Shown in pieces: positions 47,028 to 61,597 of a DNA stretch of 64,000 nt. Origin of the DNA: Zygnema circumcarinatum. Lineage: Eukaryota; Streptophyta; Zygnematophyceae; Zygnematales; Zygnemataceae. The translations under genes were made by a program, and so were the position numbers. The notes beneath the pieces are model-generated. The model was not told the DNA's origin, did not search any database, and was given only the letters and a program-made list of their open reading frames with translations. Location of the stretch: the NCBI GenBank assembly GCA_037447605.1, contig CM074804.1:6985193-7049192 (forward strand). Reading direction: 5' to 3'. Position 1 is the stretch's first letter; each line of letters begins with the position of its first letter.

Positions 47028-48290
47028 GAAGCGAGCGCGCCGGAACAAAAAAACGGCTTGTTTTGACGTCAAGGGCAGGGCCAAAACTTTTTACCAGAGT
47101 TAGACGCACATGGTTCGGGGTTAACTCAGTTGATCCTTCTCCATAGAGCCGTTGACCCAGAGTAGATCCGGATTCTTCTCTCTATCGGAGGTCTGCAGGA
47201 CCGCACAGGGAGATAGATGCTCATTATCAGGGACCAATTGTAACCGGATCCACCCTCGATCAACGTGGATGGCCCGACGCTGCGTCCGCGAATCAGGGCA
47301 GGGTTGATCTGGAGGGTAATATGGATCTTGCAAAGTGGACCCTTTCCATGCACCTGAGCGAGTTTCATGACGCACGACGGCTCGCCACGCGTCAAGCAGA
47401 GCATGAAAGGGCGCGACACGTGGCAGAAGGGGGTACGTCTTGCATGCCGGACTGGCCGAGAAAGGCTGACTGCAGCATGCGACACATGGCGAATGGTTGT
47501 CCGGCCACATCAGCACATGTGACGTCACGCCCACACCACAAACCAGGTTTTTCCAACGGCAAAAAACTACGAACCGGTTCGCATGGCGTCGCACAACACC
47601 AGGAAGTGTGAGAAGTGGGAAGAGCCATCCCGACGGAAGGAAGGCAGGAAGGCAAGTATTTGAAGCCATGTAACTGAACATGTAGCTTTACTATTACATG
47701 AGGAGGAAGTGACTTGAGACATGGGCCCTGCTGGCCATGTTCGGGGCATGAACTTCAAGCAACGTATGGAGCTCGTGACGAATGAGAAATGAAGATTGAA
47801 AGGAATTTGTGACTGAAGTTATTTATGATATTGGAGTGAGGAGCAGTAAGGAAGAGTATTGGCGTCGATGTGGTGTTGGTGTCCAATCCATGCGATGCCC
47901 AGGCCTATCTGCACGGGCTTTCTAAGCCTTCCATGACCAAAGGGCCTTACTATGTTATTTAACTTTTCAAAGCGTCTAGTTCGCCCAGCTCGTCTGACAA
48001 ACTTATCCTCCAGTGCTTTATTTTTCATTTCTTGCTATGCAATGAACCGCTTTGGGCGCAGTGAAGGATGATACCGCAAAAAGAAGATGCCAAAGTAATT
48101 ACACTCATGGGACGCGGCGTACCATGCCTATAAAGCCTTCATTCTATCTTTCCCTTTTACATCAGTAGCCTCTTCAGACTCTTCATCGTCCTCAGAAAGG
48201 TCCATTCGTTGCTCCTCCCAATTCGGACCTACATTGCAGGAAACAGCACTTGGGTTCTGTCGACCCCGCCCGTATCCGCTCCTCCCACTC
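46957..48290. other. Intergenic: TauE promoter and GGT 3' side
   Basis: Begins with a (GA)n leader (coding strand CT-to-GA orientation: see microsatellite). TGACGTCA occurs at 47520-47527. No protein-coding frame is convincing. Confidence 0.5.
46979..47023. repeat. Uninterrupted (AG)n dinucleotide microsatellite
   Basis: About 22 uninterrupted AG units, only some 22 bp upstream of the TauE start codon (46956, minus strand), so it is transcribed as a CU-repeat in the 5' leader of that mRNA. Length is likely to vary between individuals. Confidence 0.97.
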
Positions 48291-51200
48291 TCAGTAGCCC
48301 ATAGCGCAGCCGTCCGAGCGCCCCTCTGAGCCCGCCCACAGCACGCCCGTCTCCTTGTGCCGCAGGATGACCTGCCCCCTTCCAAAAAGGTCGCGCTCTG
48401 CGCCCCCCGCGACCTTTGTTTGATGCCCCATCGCTGTCAGCGCCGCGGCAAGCTCCGCCCTCCCCGGGCCATCCTCCAGCGCCACTTGGCTGAGCTCCAC
48501 TGGGTGAGGGCCGTGGCCTCGTTCAAAGCAGGGCAGACCGGTGATGCAAAATCGAGGAGCATCGAGCGCGCTCTGAGGGTCAAGATTGAAGTCGATAAGA
48601 TTGCTGAGCACCTGCAAGTGACCTTGCGGCTGCATGAATCCTCCTGCAGGCCCAGAAGGGAAAGCCCAAAAGCTCTGCATCAAAGCTGATGGATTGAAGT
48701 TCAAGGAAAAAGCTTATACCTTGATTCTGTGGGTTTGTTTGGTAATGTTTTGACCTACGGATTACTAGACCAGAGGGACCTGACCTGACGACAGTTTGCT
48801 ACCTGCACTTAATGCTCAAGGGAACACAGTGCAGAGATACTCGCACTTAAACAGTTTTGCTAATGGCGGCTGCAGGAGCTCTCGTGGAGATATACCTCCG
48901 ACTGCTCCCTGATGTATTATAACAACCTGCTAATAGGAGCAAAAGACAACACAAGAGAGAGGACACACCCATTACTCCAAAGACACAATGGAGCTGTCCT
49001 GAGTGATGGCCCGGCTCGGGCGGCAATGTGCAGAGGCCAGGGATGATGGTGTGGTACGGCCGCTTGTGAGGGGCCAAGCAGTTCACATGAGACAGATCAA
49101 GAGAGAAGTTGTGGCCACGATTCTGAAGGGAAAATCCACAGCCTTTCGGCACGATACCAGTTCCAAAACCCCTGCATGGTCCCGGCGTCTTTTGCAAGAT
49201 CAATAGCAGAACACATTACGGAAGAAAATCTGTAGCACAACAAGTACGTTCTATACAGAACATACGAAGAGCAATGGATACCTTACAATGAGTACAAAAT
49301 GCTAAAAGATTCACGAGTTCAGCGTTAGATAGATCAGGACAAGCGCTTCGGTGCCACAGGCAAGTTACTGTGTTTCATAGTGATATTTTAAAAACAATCA
49401 GGGATCCCGCAACCACAAACTTGCCAAAGTCCCCGATAACATACATGTAGTTAGAATTGATCATGCTGCATGCGTTGCCTTCTGCATCAACTGCACAAAA
49501 GTAGGCAGTATCTGAGCCACCTCCCATGGGGCCTGCAGTGACTTTGGCGGCCCTTTTTGGGTCGATACTGTGAGCTCGCTTCCCTGCATAGCTTTTGGAA
49601 AGGAGCTCTTCAATTGGAATCTTTTGGTGCTGTGGGTCCGCAACATAGGTGAGAGTATCGGCAAAGGCCATCCGCATTGCTTCAATGGCCGCATGTTGAT
49701 GCTCAATGCCCCCTCTCTCCAGATCGCCCGCGGTCCAATGTGCCTCCAAAATGTTTAGAGCCAACAAGGCTGCAATACCTTGAGTCGGAGGTGGTATTTC
49801 CCACACATGAATACCGCGATAAGTTGACGAAATGGGTGGATCAAAGGACGATTTATGCGCAGCAAGGTCCTCAAGAGTCATTACACCGCCTCTCGCTGCA
49901 AGGACATCCACAATGGCCTGTGCTGTACGCCCTCTATAAAAGTCTTCTTTGCCATAAGCTGCAATCAACCTCGCTAACTTGTCACCAACAGTATTATAGT
50001 ACAAAATTAACATGCTTATCGAGCTAAACAGAGAGGACATAAATCGTCACAAGAAACTGCAAAACAGGATACAAGTCACCAAGAATCTCGCAAGAACACA
50101 TACCAGCAAGTCGACGCAGAGTGTTGCCCAGGGTTTTATTATGCATCACCTCTCCTGCTCGAGGAGCCCGCTTGCCCTCAAACAAGAGCTCACTACCATT
50201 TGGACCCCCACACTCAAGCTGCCACCCTCCCCAAATGAAACGATTATGTCAAGTGTTGTCAGCCTTCTCTTCCGTGCACTTATGGGAAAAAAAAGAATTT
50301 CTCAGAGCCCACCTGCCGCACACCTCGTGCCCATTGGTCCGCGGTTATGGGCGCAACAGCCCACCCTTCTTCGGCAAGCTGAATTGCTGGCTCCAACACC
50401 TTCTCCAAAGAGAGACGTCCATACTTCTCCACAGTGTCGGCCCATGCAGCAGCGGCTCCTGGCACTGTGACTGTCAGTGCGTCAAATGGAGGCAGCAGAA
50501 CGTTATAGCCCCTCTCCTTGACCAGATCCAGGGTCAGCCCAGCTGGACTGCATGCCCCAGGTCCGATTCACCAATCGCAACTCCTTCGCAATCTCTGCTC
50601 TTCAAAATTGATAAAATATACTGGCTGTTATTGAATTTTCGAAAAGAGAAAAATTGTAACTGAAATCAAGTGGAAAAGCTAAACATTGTCGGACTTACAC
50701 AACCTTGTCAGAGTTGTCGTTGCGTGGACGTGGACAACTCAGGAGCCAGTTAACTTTTTATTGTTCAAATTTGAAGGGTGTTTCTAGCCACTTGAAAGGA
50801 AGTAGATGGTTTCACACATGACACGAGATTGGTGGTTGAAGCATTCAACTCCCAGGGGTTTCGAAGGGGTGATTACAGTTGGTTACCTGCGACCATTGCC
50901 CTGTATGCTCTCGACCACCCGGCGTTTAGCATCGTACCACATCACAAACGCATCCCCGCCTGCACGAGCCCTTGGCGCTTGAATTCAAGATAACACTAAA
51001 AAACCTCACATACAAGCTTAAACGCATCTGAGAGGCTGCTAAAAACCCAAATGACAGGCATCCGCAATCCTGTGTTTGCTCCACGCCTCATTTCACTCAT
51101 CATACACCCTGGCAAGGCTCCTAAGGACAAGGAAGTGAAAAATGCAATCATGGCTCTGCACTCGCACAGCTCTGCCTATTCCCACGGATATGACCTAAGA

Positions 51201-51412
51201 CGAAGAGGCTGTGAAGTCACACCAAGGCCGGTTGAACAGGGTTCAGTCACATTAAGCGCAGCAGCCATGGCCACAGCTGCATCTGCAGCTGTTCCTCCTG
51301 CTTGCAGAATGCGCAGACCAGCTTCCGATGCAAGTGGCTGGCTTGACGCCACTGCACCTCGCCGAGCAAGAATGGGAGACCTCCGAGAGATGTACGAACT
51401 TTGCTGCGCCAT
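48291..51412 (-). CDS. GGT: Gamma-glutamyltransferase / glutathione hydrolase, YwrD-like
   Basis: Seven exons, 51412-51223, 50959-50887, 50547-50313, 50218-50104, 49958-49445, 49171-48969 and 48643-48291, give 560 residues. It is an N-terminal-nucleophile enzyme that cleaves gamma-glutamyl bonds (glutathione and conjugates). Signatures: [73 protein letters not shown] and [20 protein letters not shown]. The autoprocessing Thr should be the one in [13 protein letters not shown] (about residue 355), which starts the small subunit. There is no signal peptide or membrane anchor, unlike classical plant apoplastic and vacuolar GGTs; the sequence follows the bacterial YwrD type, so a cytosolic role in glutathione turnover is inferred. 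All junctions are GT-AG and in phase. Confidence 0.93.
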
Positions 51413-51634
51413 GGCCTTCTCTCAGCAATGTCAAGAGAGTTCTCTTCTTCTCCCTGCGTTGAATAATAAGCAGCTGCTGCAATTGCAAGGCGGCATTTCC
51501 GTCTCGTTGAAACTTGGGATGTGAACATATGTTATAGTTGCTCGCGTACGCGCGCTCGCTCTCTTCCGGCAGCAAAGTGGCGACACATATCGCTGCAGTG
51601 CATCTCTTCTATCTGACCTTCTTCTGCAAAGGCC
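51413..51634. promoter_or_regulatory. Shared 222-bp divergent promoter of GGT and RPC3
   Basis: The start codons of the two genes are back to back with only 222 bp between them, which must hold both leaders and both promoters. The interval includes gcgtacgcgcgctcgc (about 51543-51558), a GC/CG-rich core. No TATA box is evident. Confidence 0.7.
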
Positions 51635-54600
51635 ATGTTGACCCGCCATGGCCGAAAGCTGGCATGTGAGGTTATTCTTGAGCATTTTGGCGAGACAGTG
51701 GAGGTGAGCCTGCATCACTCGCCAGCATTATGACCATCCGCATCTTGAATGTAGGACAATTGATGTCGTACTTTTGCCGGCATTTACTTCTGCAATGTCT
51801 ATATTGCAAAAGACACATGAGAAGAAATGCCTCCAGGTGACATGATACTCAAGAGTGGTACTCAGCAGAATGTAATGAATGGCCGTGCGAGGTGCAGAAA
51901 GTTTGCAGAGTGTTAGTGTTCCGTGGCCAGCAATCCCTTGGCGACATAGGGCGCCAAACTAAGCTGCCCCCTAGTCAGCTGAGAAGTTGTTTGTTGGTGC
52001 TCATACAACACAACTGTGTGCAAGCTTTCCGCATTCAAATTGACCGTATGTACCCTCTCGGCCCTTTTCTTGATCCACTTCTCCACAAGTTCTGCTTGCC
52101 GTGCTTCTGTGTTACCTTGGAGACTCTGGCAACTTTTTATTGTCTAGACCATGGATACTGGTTTATGTGAGAGTACTTCAGCACTGCCCCCGGCATTGTG
52201 TCCTGTCCTCTATCAGCTTTCTTTGGAGGAGAATCAAGGGAACCGCTTCTTGCGTTGGATTGACCATACCATGCGCCCATGTTTTTCTGACAGAAAACAA
52301 AGCATACTTCCCTTCTCTAATGTGTAGTGGTACTGGTCGTCTGGAGTTGGTCATGCTCACATAGGTTATTCCATCAATTGATTTTTGCACTTTTTACTCC
52401 CTATTGGTTGAAGTTCTTTGGTCTGACCATGATGGATGCGGCCTTGTGTATTGTCCTTAAAAGTCTGCAGCCAGACGTTTTCATTGAGTTTCAGTAGTGG
52501 CAATCTTGCAAATAGAGCGTCAGACACGACTGTTTTGCAAGTTAAAAACTTTTTTGCCGTATGCTGCATGGCTGCAGCAAATCAACCTGGAGCCAAGAGC
52601 CAAACGCAATACATTGCTTTGGTCGATACAATCCTACTACGTTTGCGTTTTCCCAAATTCATGATGCACATTCGAGAGACTCTGGGGCCGGAGGTACTCC
52701 CCTGCTCGTTTTTGCCAGAACTTGGCAACCACGTTGCTTCAAGATCCCTTCAGGCAGCAGTTAATAAGAAGAAAGGTGGAAACGATAATGCAAAAATGCA
52801 ATCGTCAGGCTTCTATAAGTCGAATTGTCTCATTTGACCCGAACCTGGAGGTTGGATTTGCCTGCTCTCTAATTCTTGACATCCTTCAATCTCCATCTTA
52901 CTTCACCTGTGACGAGTGGCCAAAACCGTTATGCGAAACAGGGCTACCTTTTCATCCACTTATGTTTTCTGGTCCAGTTACTTTTAAACTGCTTAGGTGA
53001 GCAGCTGGCACAGCAATGGCACAGCTGAGAAGTTTCCTCGGCAAATGCCTTCTGCTTAGCTTGTCCGTCGGCTGATGCTTTTCTTTGTGTGCAGGCTGAG
53101 GCCCTTCTTCAGGGCCTTTTAGAGCACGGGCGCCTCACAGTGGACCAACTTCTGCAGCGAGCCATGGCACACTCCACGAATTGTAAGTGTTTACCTGCTC
53201 TGCAGAATTGATACGGGACATGACTGCCCAATGGTTTTATTGTTATTGGGCTCATAGAAAGGTTTTGCAAGACAGATGGCTTAATGGGCGAACGAAAACT
53301 GGATTTGGGAATTGGAATGCAGCAGAAGCAGACGTCGAAGTAGCTGTGAAGCGTGCTTTCTCAGCGTTGGTGAGGGCGGAATATGTGGAACGCTGTCCCA
53401 TACCCGAACCTGTCGTGTCTGCTCGTTTCATCTCTGATGTTATTAAGAAAAGCCTGCGTGGTGGAAGCGTGAGTGGCCTCAACCAGTATGCTCTGCCCTT
53501 ATAGATATGTGTACTTGAACTGTTCCCTACACAATCTACTTTGGAACTAAGAAGGAATAAGCTCATCGGGTATTGCCCCATCATCTCAGACAGAAAAAAA
53601 TTGTTTTAGTGGTGTACCACCTCTAGATTACCATCGGTGAATGCTTGAAGCATTCTGACAAGGGGCCACAGTGCGGCAGAGAAACCGAGGCACATTGGAA
53701 GCAGAGGGATATTTCCTCATGGAGGAAGAGCGTCTAATGTTCGCTGCTCGCCCCAATGAAGCCGATCGGTTCCGCCTTCCGCCGTCTGTGATTGCCGCGG
53801 CGGATGATGACACGAATGCTCCGATCAGCGAGCAGCATGCGAGCAGCAATGGCCAAGTTGGCATGAAGGTGCCGTTTCTCATCTCCCCACGAAGGGCTGC
53901 TTTTTTTTACAGCTGTTAGGGACAATGCAGGGGTGGTTCTTGGACATCGCAAATGCGTTTCACATGAAAAAGCGAATCATGCGATTCTGGGATGTTGAGA
54001 TTTGCAGAGGAAACGGCTTGAATCTAGTTCCGCAGCAGACAGCAGTCCCGAGGTGAAGGAGGTTTTATGGCGGCTGAACTTTGAGGAGTTTCTGCGATGT
54101 TTTCGCCATCAAGTGAGGTTATACTCCGTGATTGCTGACGAAAGAATTTACTCACTTAAGCCACCCACGAGAGAGATGGTGAAGCTCGCAACAGCAACTT
54201 ATCTCTGGAAGCCTCTGCAAATCGCTTATGTAAACGACTGCATTGGGTGTGGCAGGTCTGCATCACACATGTCAAGGAGTATTTTGATGTTTCTGCAGGT
54301 CTTGTAGTTGCAGCAATTCTTCAGCAGACCCGACCGCAGGAGAGTTCCGTCCGTCAGCCCACGTCAGGTTAGCTTTCCGCTCATGTGCTCGTTTTCAAAA
54401 AATCACTCAGAACGTGTTTTCTTTGGAGCCATTTGCCGGAGAACGTGTGGCTGAAAGCCATCCATTTCATTTGACTCTGCCAGCTATTGGGAATTGCTAA
54501 AGCATTGGAGAGCGGGTTTTTGGAGGTAGCAGCATCGCTGTCATTGGAGTCAATTTCGCAGGCTGTGCGCTTATCTCCAGAGGGATGCACTATGAGCACA

Positions 54601-56533
54601 GACCGGGTCCGCCTAGCCCTGCAGCAAATGGCAGCCGATTCAACAGAGCCCATACAGCGGTCGACTGAGGGAGGCTCTCAGTTCTTTGTCAGTATCCAAC
54701 ACATGCAATTGCGTCTTTTGGCGGGCTGCTATGAGCATCTGGAATTGAAGTGAGGTTTGTTGAAGGGGCAGAGGTCTTCATAAAACGGGAAGGAAATTCA
54801 TTTGTGGAGCGGGCGAAATCTACTTTTGTGTGACTGCGAACACAGGATTAATGACGAGAGAGGCATGGCTGACTGTGTCCACAAAAAACGAAACTTGTTT
54901 GTTGTTTCATATGACGCATGACTTTTCTCCGAGTATGCGTCGACATCGGAATGCACACGTAATATGCCCTTAACTGCAAACGTCAGACATGAAAAAGATC
55001 GTGGCTGTGGTGAAATTGCGTGAGGTGAGTATCGACGAGCCTGTTTTTCACTCATCCGCATTTACGTTTATTCGGAACCACTTCTGCCGAACTGTTGAGG
55101 GAGGTTCTATGGCACGGTTTCTTATCGATACGTGAAGGAACGAGAATTTTGTTGCCTTCCATTTGATGACCACATTGTGCTTCTTACATGGGGTTTAGTA
55201 TGCCAGGTAGAGGCTATCATTTCACAACGCTATGGAGTAGCTGGATGCCGTATCTTTCGGCTCCTGCTTCTTAAACGTCAGCTTGAACAGAAGCAGGTGG
55301 GTTTAATCCTTCGGGAGCTGTCTATTCCCGTTTTTGTGAAATGCTAATGCTTTTGCCCATGGGGATTCTCTCCCTGAATAGTTCACTGCACGCTTGAGAA
55401 CTGTTTCTGTACGTCTTTGCATTGCAACTTGCTACTTCACCTGTAGTCTTCATGGATTTGTCTATTCATGCCTAAGCACTGCTTTCATACCTTTGCAGTC
55501 TCATGCTCACCTAGGATGCGGCTCGAAGTATCATTTACTTGAGACTTCCTGCGAAACTGACATACAGTATTTGATAAATCCTACTATTAGGGATGGACAG
55601 ATCGGTGAAATGGCGATGATTCCCCTGAAGGACTCCCGAGAGCTCCTTTACAAAATGCTGAAGGATGAGTATGTTACTCTACAGGTAAGTTCACTGAAAA
55701 TAAGTTCACCGCATTCGTATTGCCAGGCGAAAGAGTGCTGTGGTGATGCATCTCTGACCCCTCCCAAGCTGTGGGGGCATCCCTGCAGGAAGTTGCAAAA
55801 ACAGCAGAGCACGCCCCGTCTCGCACCTTCTATCTTTGGCGGGTGCATCTGCCCGGGGTTATGCGCAAACTGTTGGACCACATGTACCATGCGGCGTCCA
55901 ATTTGCGGCAACGACTCAAGCATGAAATGGAGCAGGAGCAGGAGGTACGTGGCCTCTACTCTGCGTGCACGGCTCCCACTGCTGAGGTTGTTCCCAAGGC
56001 AGGATTTGAAGGATAGTAAGCGTATGTGCACATAAGTGAATTTGACTACCTGCGGAATGCTGCATATAACGCATGGTTTCTCTGGGGAGTGGTCATTCTT
56101 GCCAACTGTGCTTCATGAGCTTTGTGTATCCACCACATGCCATCAAACTATTGGAGTTCAATACTCAGTCAGGAAGAGAACCAGTAAAGTGGACGAGCCA
56201 GATTTGAATGCATTTGTAGCATCACTTTAATTAAACCTTGTCCATCAAACTCGGTTTGGTTGTAAAGAATTGTCCAGTAGCCTGCTTACTTCATGCAGCT
56301 GAGGCTACCCATCTGACCTTAGTTGTCATTCTCTCACCTTTCCCCGTGTCTGAACTCTGCAGGTGCTTGCTCTGCTAGAGCAGCGCCCAGCCTCTGCCGG
56401 GGGTGTGGCTCCGCCCATTCAGTTGACTGCAGCACAGAGGCAGCGCTTGGAGCGCATTCGGCGCGTGGCTTCGGTGTTGGAGACCTCCTTGCTGAGGCTG
56501 GACGATGTCATCATGCTGTTCTCCAGTTGTTAG
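51635..56533 (+). CDS. RPC3: DNA-directed RNA polymerase III subunit RPC3 (POLR3C/RPC82)
   Basis: Fourteen exons: 51635-51703, 51898-52045, 52578-52693, 53095-53182, 53323-53468, 53680-53868, 54008-54112, 54256-54367, 54503-54691, 54987-55024, 55207-55296, 55601-55684, 55789-55944 and 56363-56533; 1701 nt, 566 residues. RPC3 is part of the Pol III-specific RPC3-RPC6-RPC7 subcomplex that opens promoters of tRNA, 5S and other small RNA genes. Winged-helix signatures: VCRVLVFRGQQSLGDIGRQT, LLVLIQHNCVQAF, QYIALVDTILLRLRFPKF, AEYVERCPIPEP, LWRLNFEEFLRC, GLVVAAILQQTR, ISQRYGVAGCRIFRLL, IPLKDSRELLYKMLKDEYV and HMYHAASNLRQRL. Exon 9 uses an internal donor (54692, gtatcc), chosen because it alone keeps the frame into MKKIVAVVKLREVEA. 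Acceptors of exons 5, 6 and 9 are less certain. Confidence 0.92.
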
Positions 56534-56974
56534 AGCTATGGGAGGGCGGCCATGGACGGCCAGAAAGTGAATGGTGGTGGGCATATCCACTGCCTCTTTT
56601 CTTGACTAATCCCTGTCGCTAACTGTAGTAATAGCATGGAGGGGAAGGCGACAAGGGCTTACAACGTTGGTTTTGTCGTTGTTTTAGTTTGGGAGCTATC
56701 GGCCTTCGTTTTAGCAAGGAAGCATAAAACCAATGGTTGGCAGCTATATTCTTCCCCTCTATTGGCCAGGTTGTCAACCATTGCCCGTGAGAAAAAGGCG
56801 ACGCATCTGTTTCTGAGAGCTGCTCGCCATCAAAGACCCTAAACTGTGGATGAAAGCGTGTGCCTTATCAGGGAAATGGTGGCCCTCTGTTTCACAGGTA
56901 GAGCAGAATCCTCAAAAAAGAAACCACTAGTTCTGTGTGAAGAAAGGCAATTTACAGCAGACAGCGCAACATGT
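56534..56974. other. Convergent 3' intergenic region of RPC3 and DIM1
   Basis: 441 bp between two stop codons facing each other. Includes accaatggttggcagc near 56730, a match to the CCAATGGTT repeat of 31185-31935. No gene seen. Confidence 0.5.
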
Positions 56975-59717
<2,743 letters not shown>

Positions 59718-60281
59718 ATGGCTGCCATGGTTGCAGTCTCAGCTTGCGCGCCGCTGCAGCTTGTGAGGGGAGGCTTTCCAGGAGGCGAGGAGAGGACGAC
59801 TTCGACACGGCGCGCTCCCACTCCCTCTCACTCGTCTCGGCCTGCACGGGCCACGGCTTCTGCCAAGCTTCCCAAGTCATCGCATGAGCATTGTTTGGCG
59901 TCTGCAGCGCTGTGGAAGCTGACCTCCGCGACGGCTCTGAGCAAGGCGTGGGCATCAAGCGGGAAGCGCTCGGCAGCAGGAAGGGCAGTGCGGTGTGAGA
60001 TAGCAGTGGAGCTTGGCGGGAATGGAACTGCAAGCGGCGAAAAGGCGGCAATAGGCAGCAGAATAAAGGTGACCGGAAATCTGAAGGTATATCATATTCC
60101 TAAAGTGCCAGAGTACCAATTGGAGGGGAGCGAAGGAGAAGTGAAGGATGTGTTAGGCACGTGGAAAGGCAAGTCAGTGTCTGCAAATCTCCCTTATAAA
60201 GTGCAATTTTTTGCAGATATTGATGGGAAAGAAATCAAGTTCTTTGCGCATCTTAAGGATGACGAGTTTGAGGTTCTTTAG
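59718..60281 (+). CDS. FTRA: Ferredoxin:thioredoxin reductase variable (alpha) subunit, plastid precursor
   Basis: Single exon, 187 residues. The first 85 or so residues are Ser/Thr/Ala/Arg-rich with almost no acidic residues until CEIAVELGG, a plastid transit peptide. The mature part is a small SH3-like beta-barrel: GSRIKVTGNLKVYHIPKVP, GSEGEVKDVLGTWKGKSVS, ANLPYKVQFF and KFFAHLKDDEFEVL. This subunit forms the thin heterodimer with the catalytic [4Fe-4S] FTR chain and passes electrons from ferredoxin to thioredoxins in the light. It has no catalytic cysteines itself, as expected. A second ATG at 59727 is in frame and would remove only three residues. It is the strongest evidence that the organism has oxygenic plastids. 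Confidence 0.95.
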   Translation: MAAMVAVSACAPLQLVRGGFPGGEERTTSTRRAPTPSHSSRPARATASAKLPKSSHEHCLASAALWKLTSATALSKAWASSGKRSAAGRAVRCEIAVELGGNGTASGEKAAIGSRIKVTGNLKVYHIPKVPEYQLEGSEGEVKDVLGTWKGKSVSANLPYKVQFFADIDGKEIKFFAHLKDDEFEVL

Positions 60282-61597
60282 AAATTATGCTCTCTTTCAG
60301 TTGCCTGCAAATTTTCTTTATTTGTTTGTGTTTGAAGTGTAAGCTTAGAAAAGTGTACTTTTCTAGACAGAAACTTAAGCAGCTTGCTTCAACGCCGCGG
60401 GAAAATATGTTTGCTGAAGAAGAGCGTGCTTTAGAGTTAGCCAACACACAGACTTCTGATGTCAGGCTTTCTCGTGTTGGTCACCTCGCCTCCACAAGTT
60501 AATGCAATGTGGAGGGCATCTTTTTGGCAACATTATATAATGTAGGGATTCAGAAATCGCCATCAAGGTGCTAAGCCATCAACTGTGGCTGGGGTAGTCT
60601 ACCTTTGTCATTTTTGTACACTTCCGGCCAGTCTCTGGCAATTAACTTGCAGATTGCTTCAAAGGAGTTTCATTCGGAACACAATGAAAGTGCTCTTGTG
60701 CGTGTGCATGGAAATGTCTCATCGACGATGCTGAATTTGTATGGTCGAGGGTTAGTTCCGACTCCAGTTAAGTATTGAAGTCGTACTCATAGGGAAGTTG
60801 AAGACCCATGTTTTAGGTTTAGCATGCTTTAGTCAACTACTGCATGGACTCTCTCTCTCTCTTACAATGAATGTCCTTCACCATTGAACTGTACGCATTA
60901 TTGCGGATAATGCCGGTGAATCATGCCGGTGCCGGTTAACTTCTGGAAAGTATGCCGGAAGAGTTATGTTATAATTTCATCCTGCAGTTTTGTTGCCTTG
61001 GTTGTCCTAATCTGGCTCTGTAGAATCGATATATAATCTTCGTGTTGACGTTCTCCTGGATTGTACCGCTTGATAGTCTTGAGCACTGCTGCTGGTGTAG
61101 TTTACAAACCAACAAGAATGTTGAATGAGAACGAGAAGGCTTGCAGCTAGGGGGTGGTACAGCAAATGCAAAGAATCCAGTGACCTGTCAATTAATCTGT
61201 TACAAGATGGAAAGGGCAACTGTGACATCCCTCCACTTGAGTTGCGGAACTTTACCTTGATTCGGGTATTTTGGATTGTCTGGCTTGTGCCCTCAAGAAA
61301 ATATGGCATCCATTCCATCAAGCAACCTTGGCCAGCACAGTGACTAGCATTATGGCGAGCATCGGAGAGGACTGATGAGCCCAGAACTCAGAGCCCTCCA
61401 ACACCTCTTAATTTCCGGGGTCCAGTACAAAAAGTAATAGACCCACCAAAAAATTGTTGCAAGCGATTACGAGAAGCTCCACGAGCACACCCCCAGACGG
61501 AAACAGCCGTTGGACCCAAACATGCGCTGTAAAAGTATCTCTTTTGAGAACGTTCGGCTTTCACTGTTCGTTAAAAATTGGTGCCCAGCCAGCGCGC
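60282..61597. other. Convergent 3' intergenic region of FTRA and CAND1
   Basis: Mostly AT-rich sequence between two facing 3' ends. A short block of gccggt words (60911-60955: atgccggtgaatcatgccgg and similar) is the only local repeat. No protein-like frame with recognisable features. Confidence 0.5.

Noticed and set aside
48357-48689. 110-codon plus-strand frame
   Set aside because: Antisense shadow of the last GGT exon ([10 protein letters not shown] segment).
54692-54749. Extension of RPC3 exon 9 to the gtgagg donor at 54750
   Set aside because: Phase does not fit the next exon; the protein would stop within about 15 codons.
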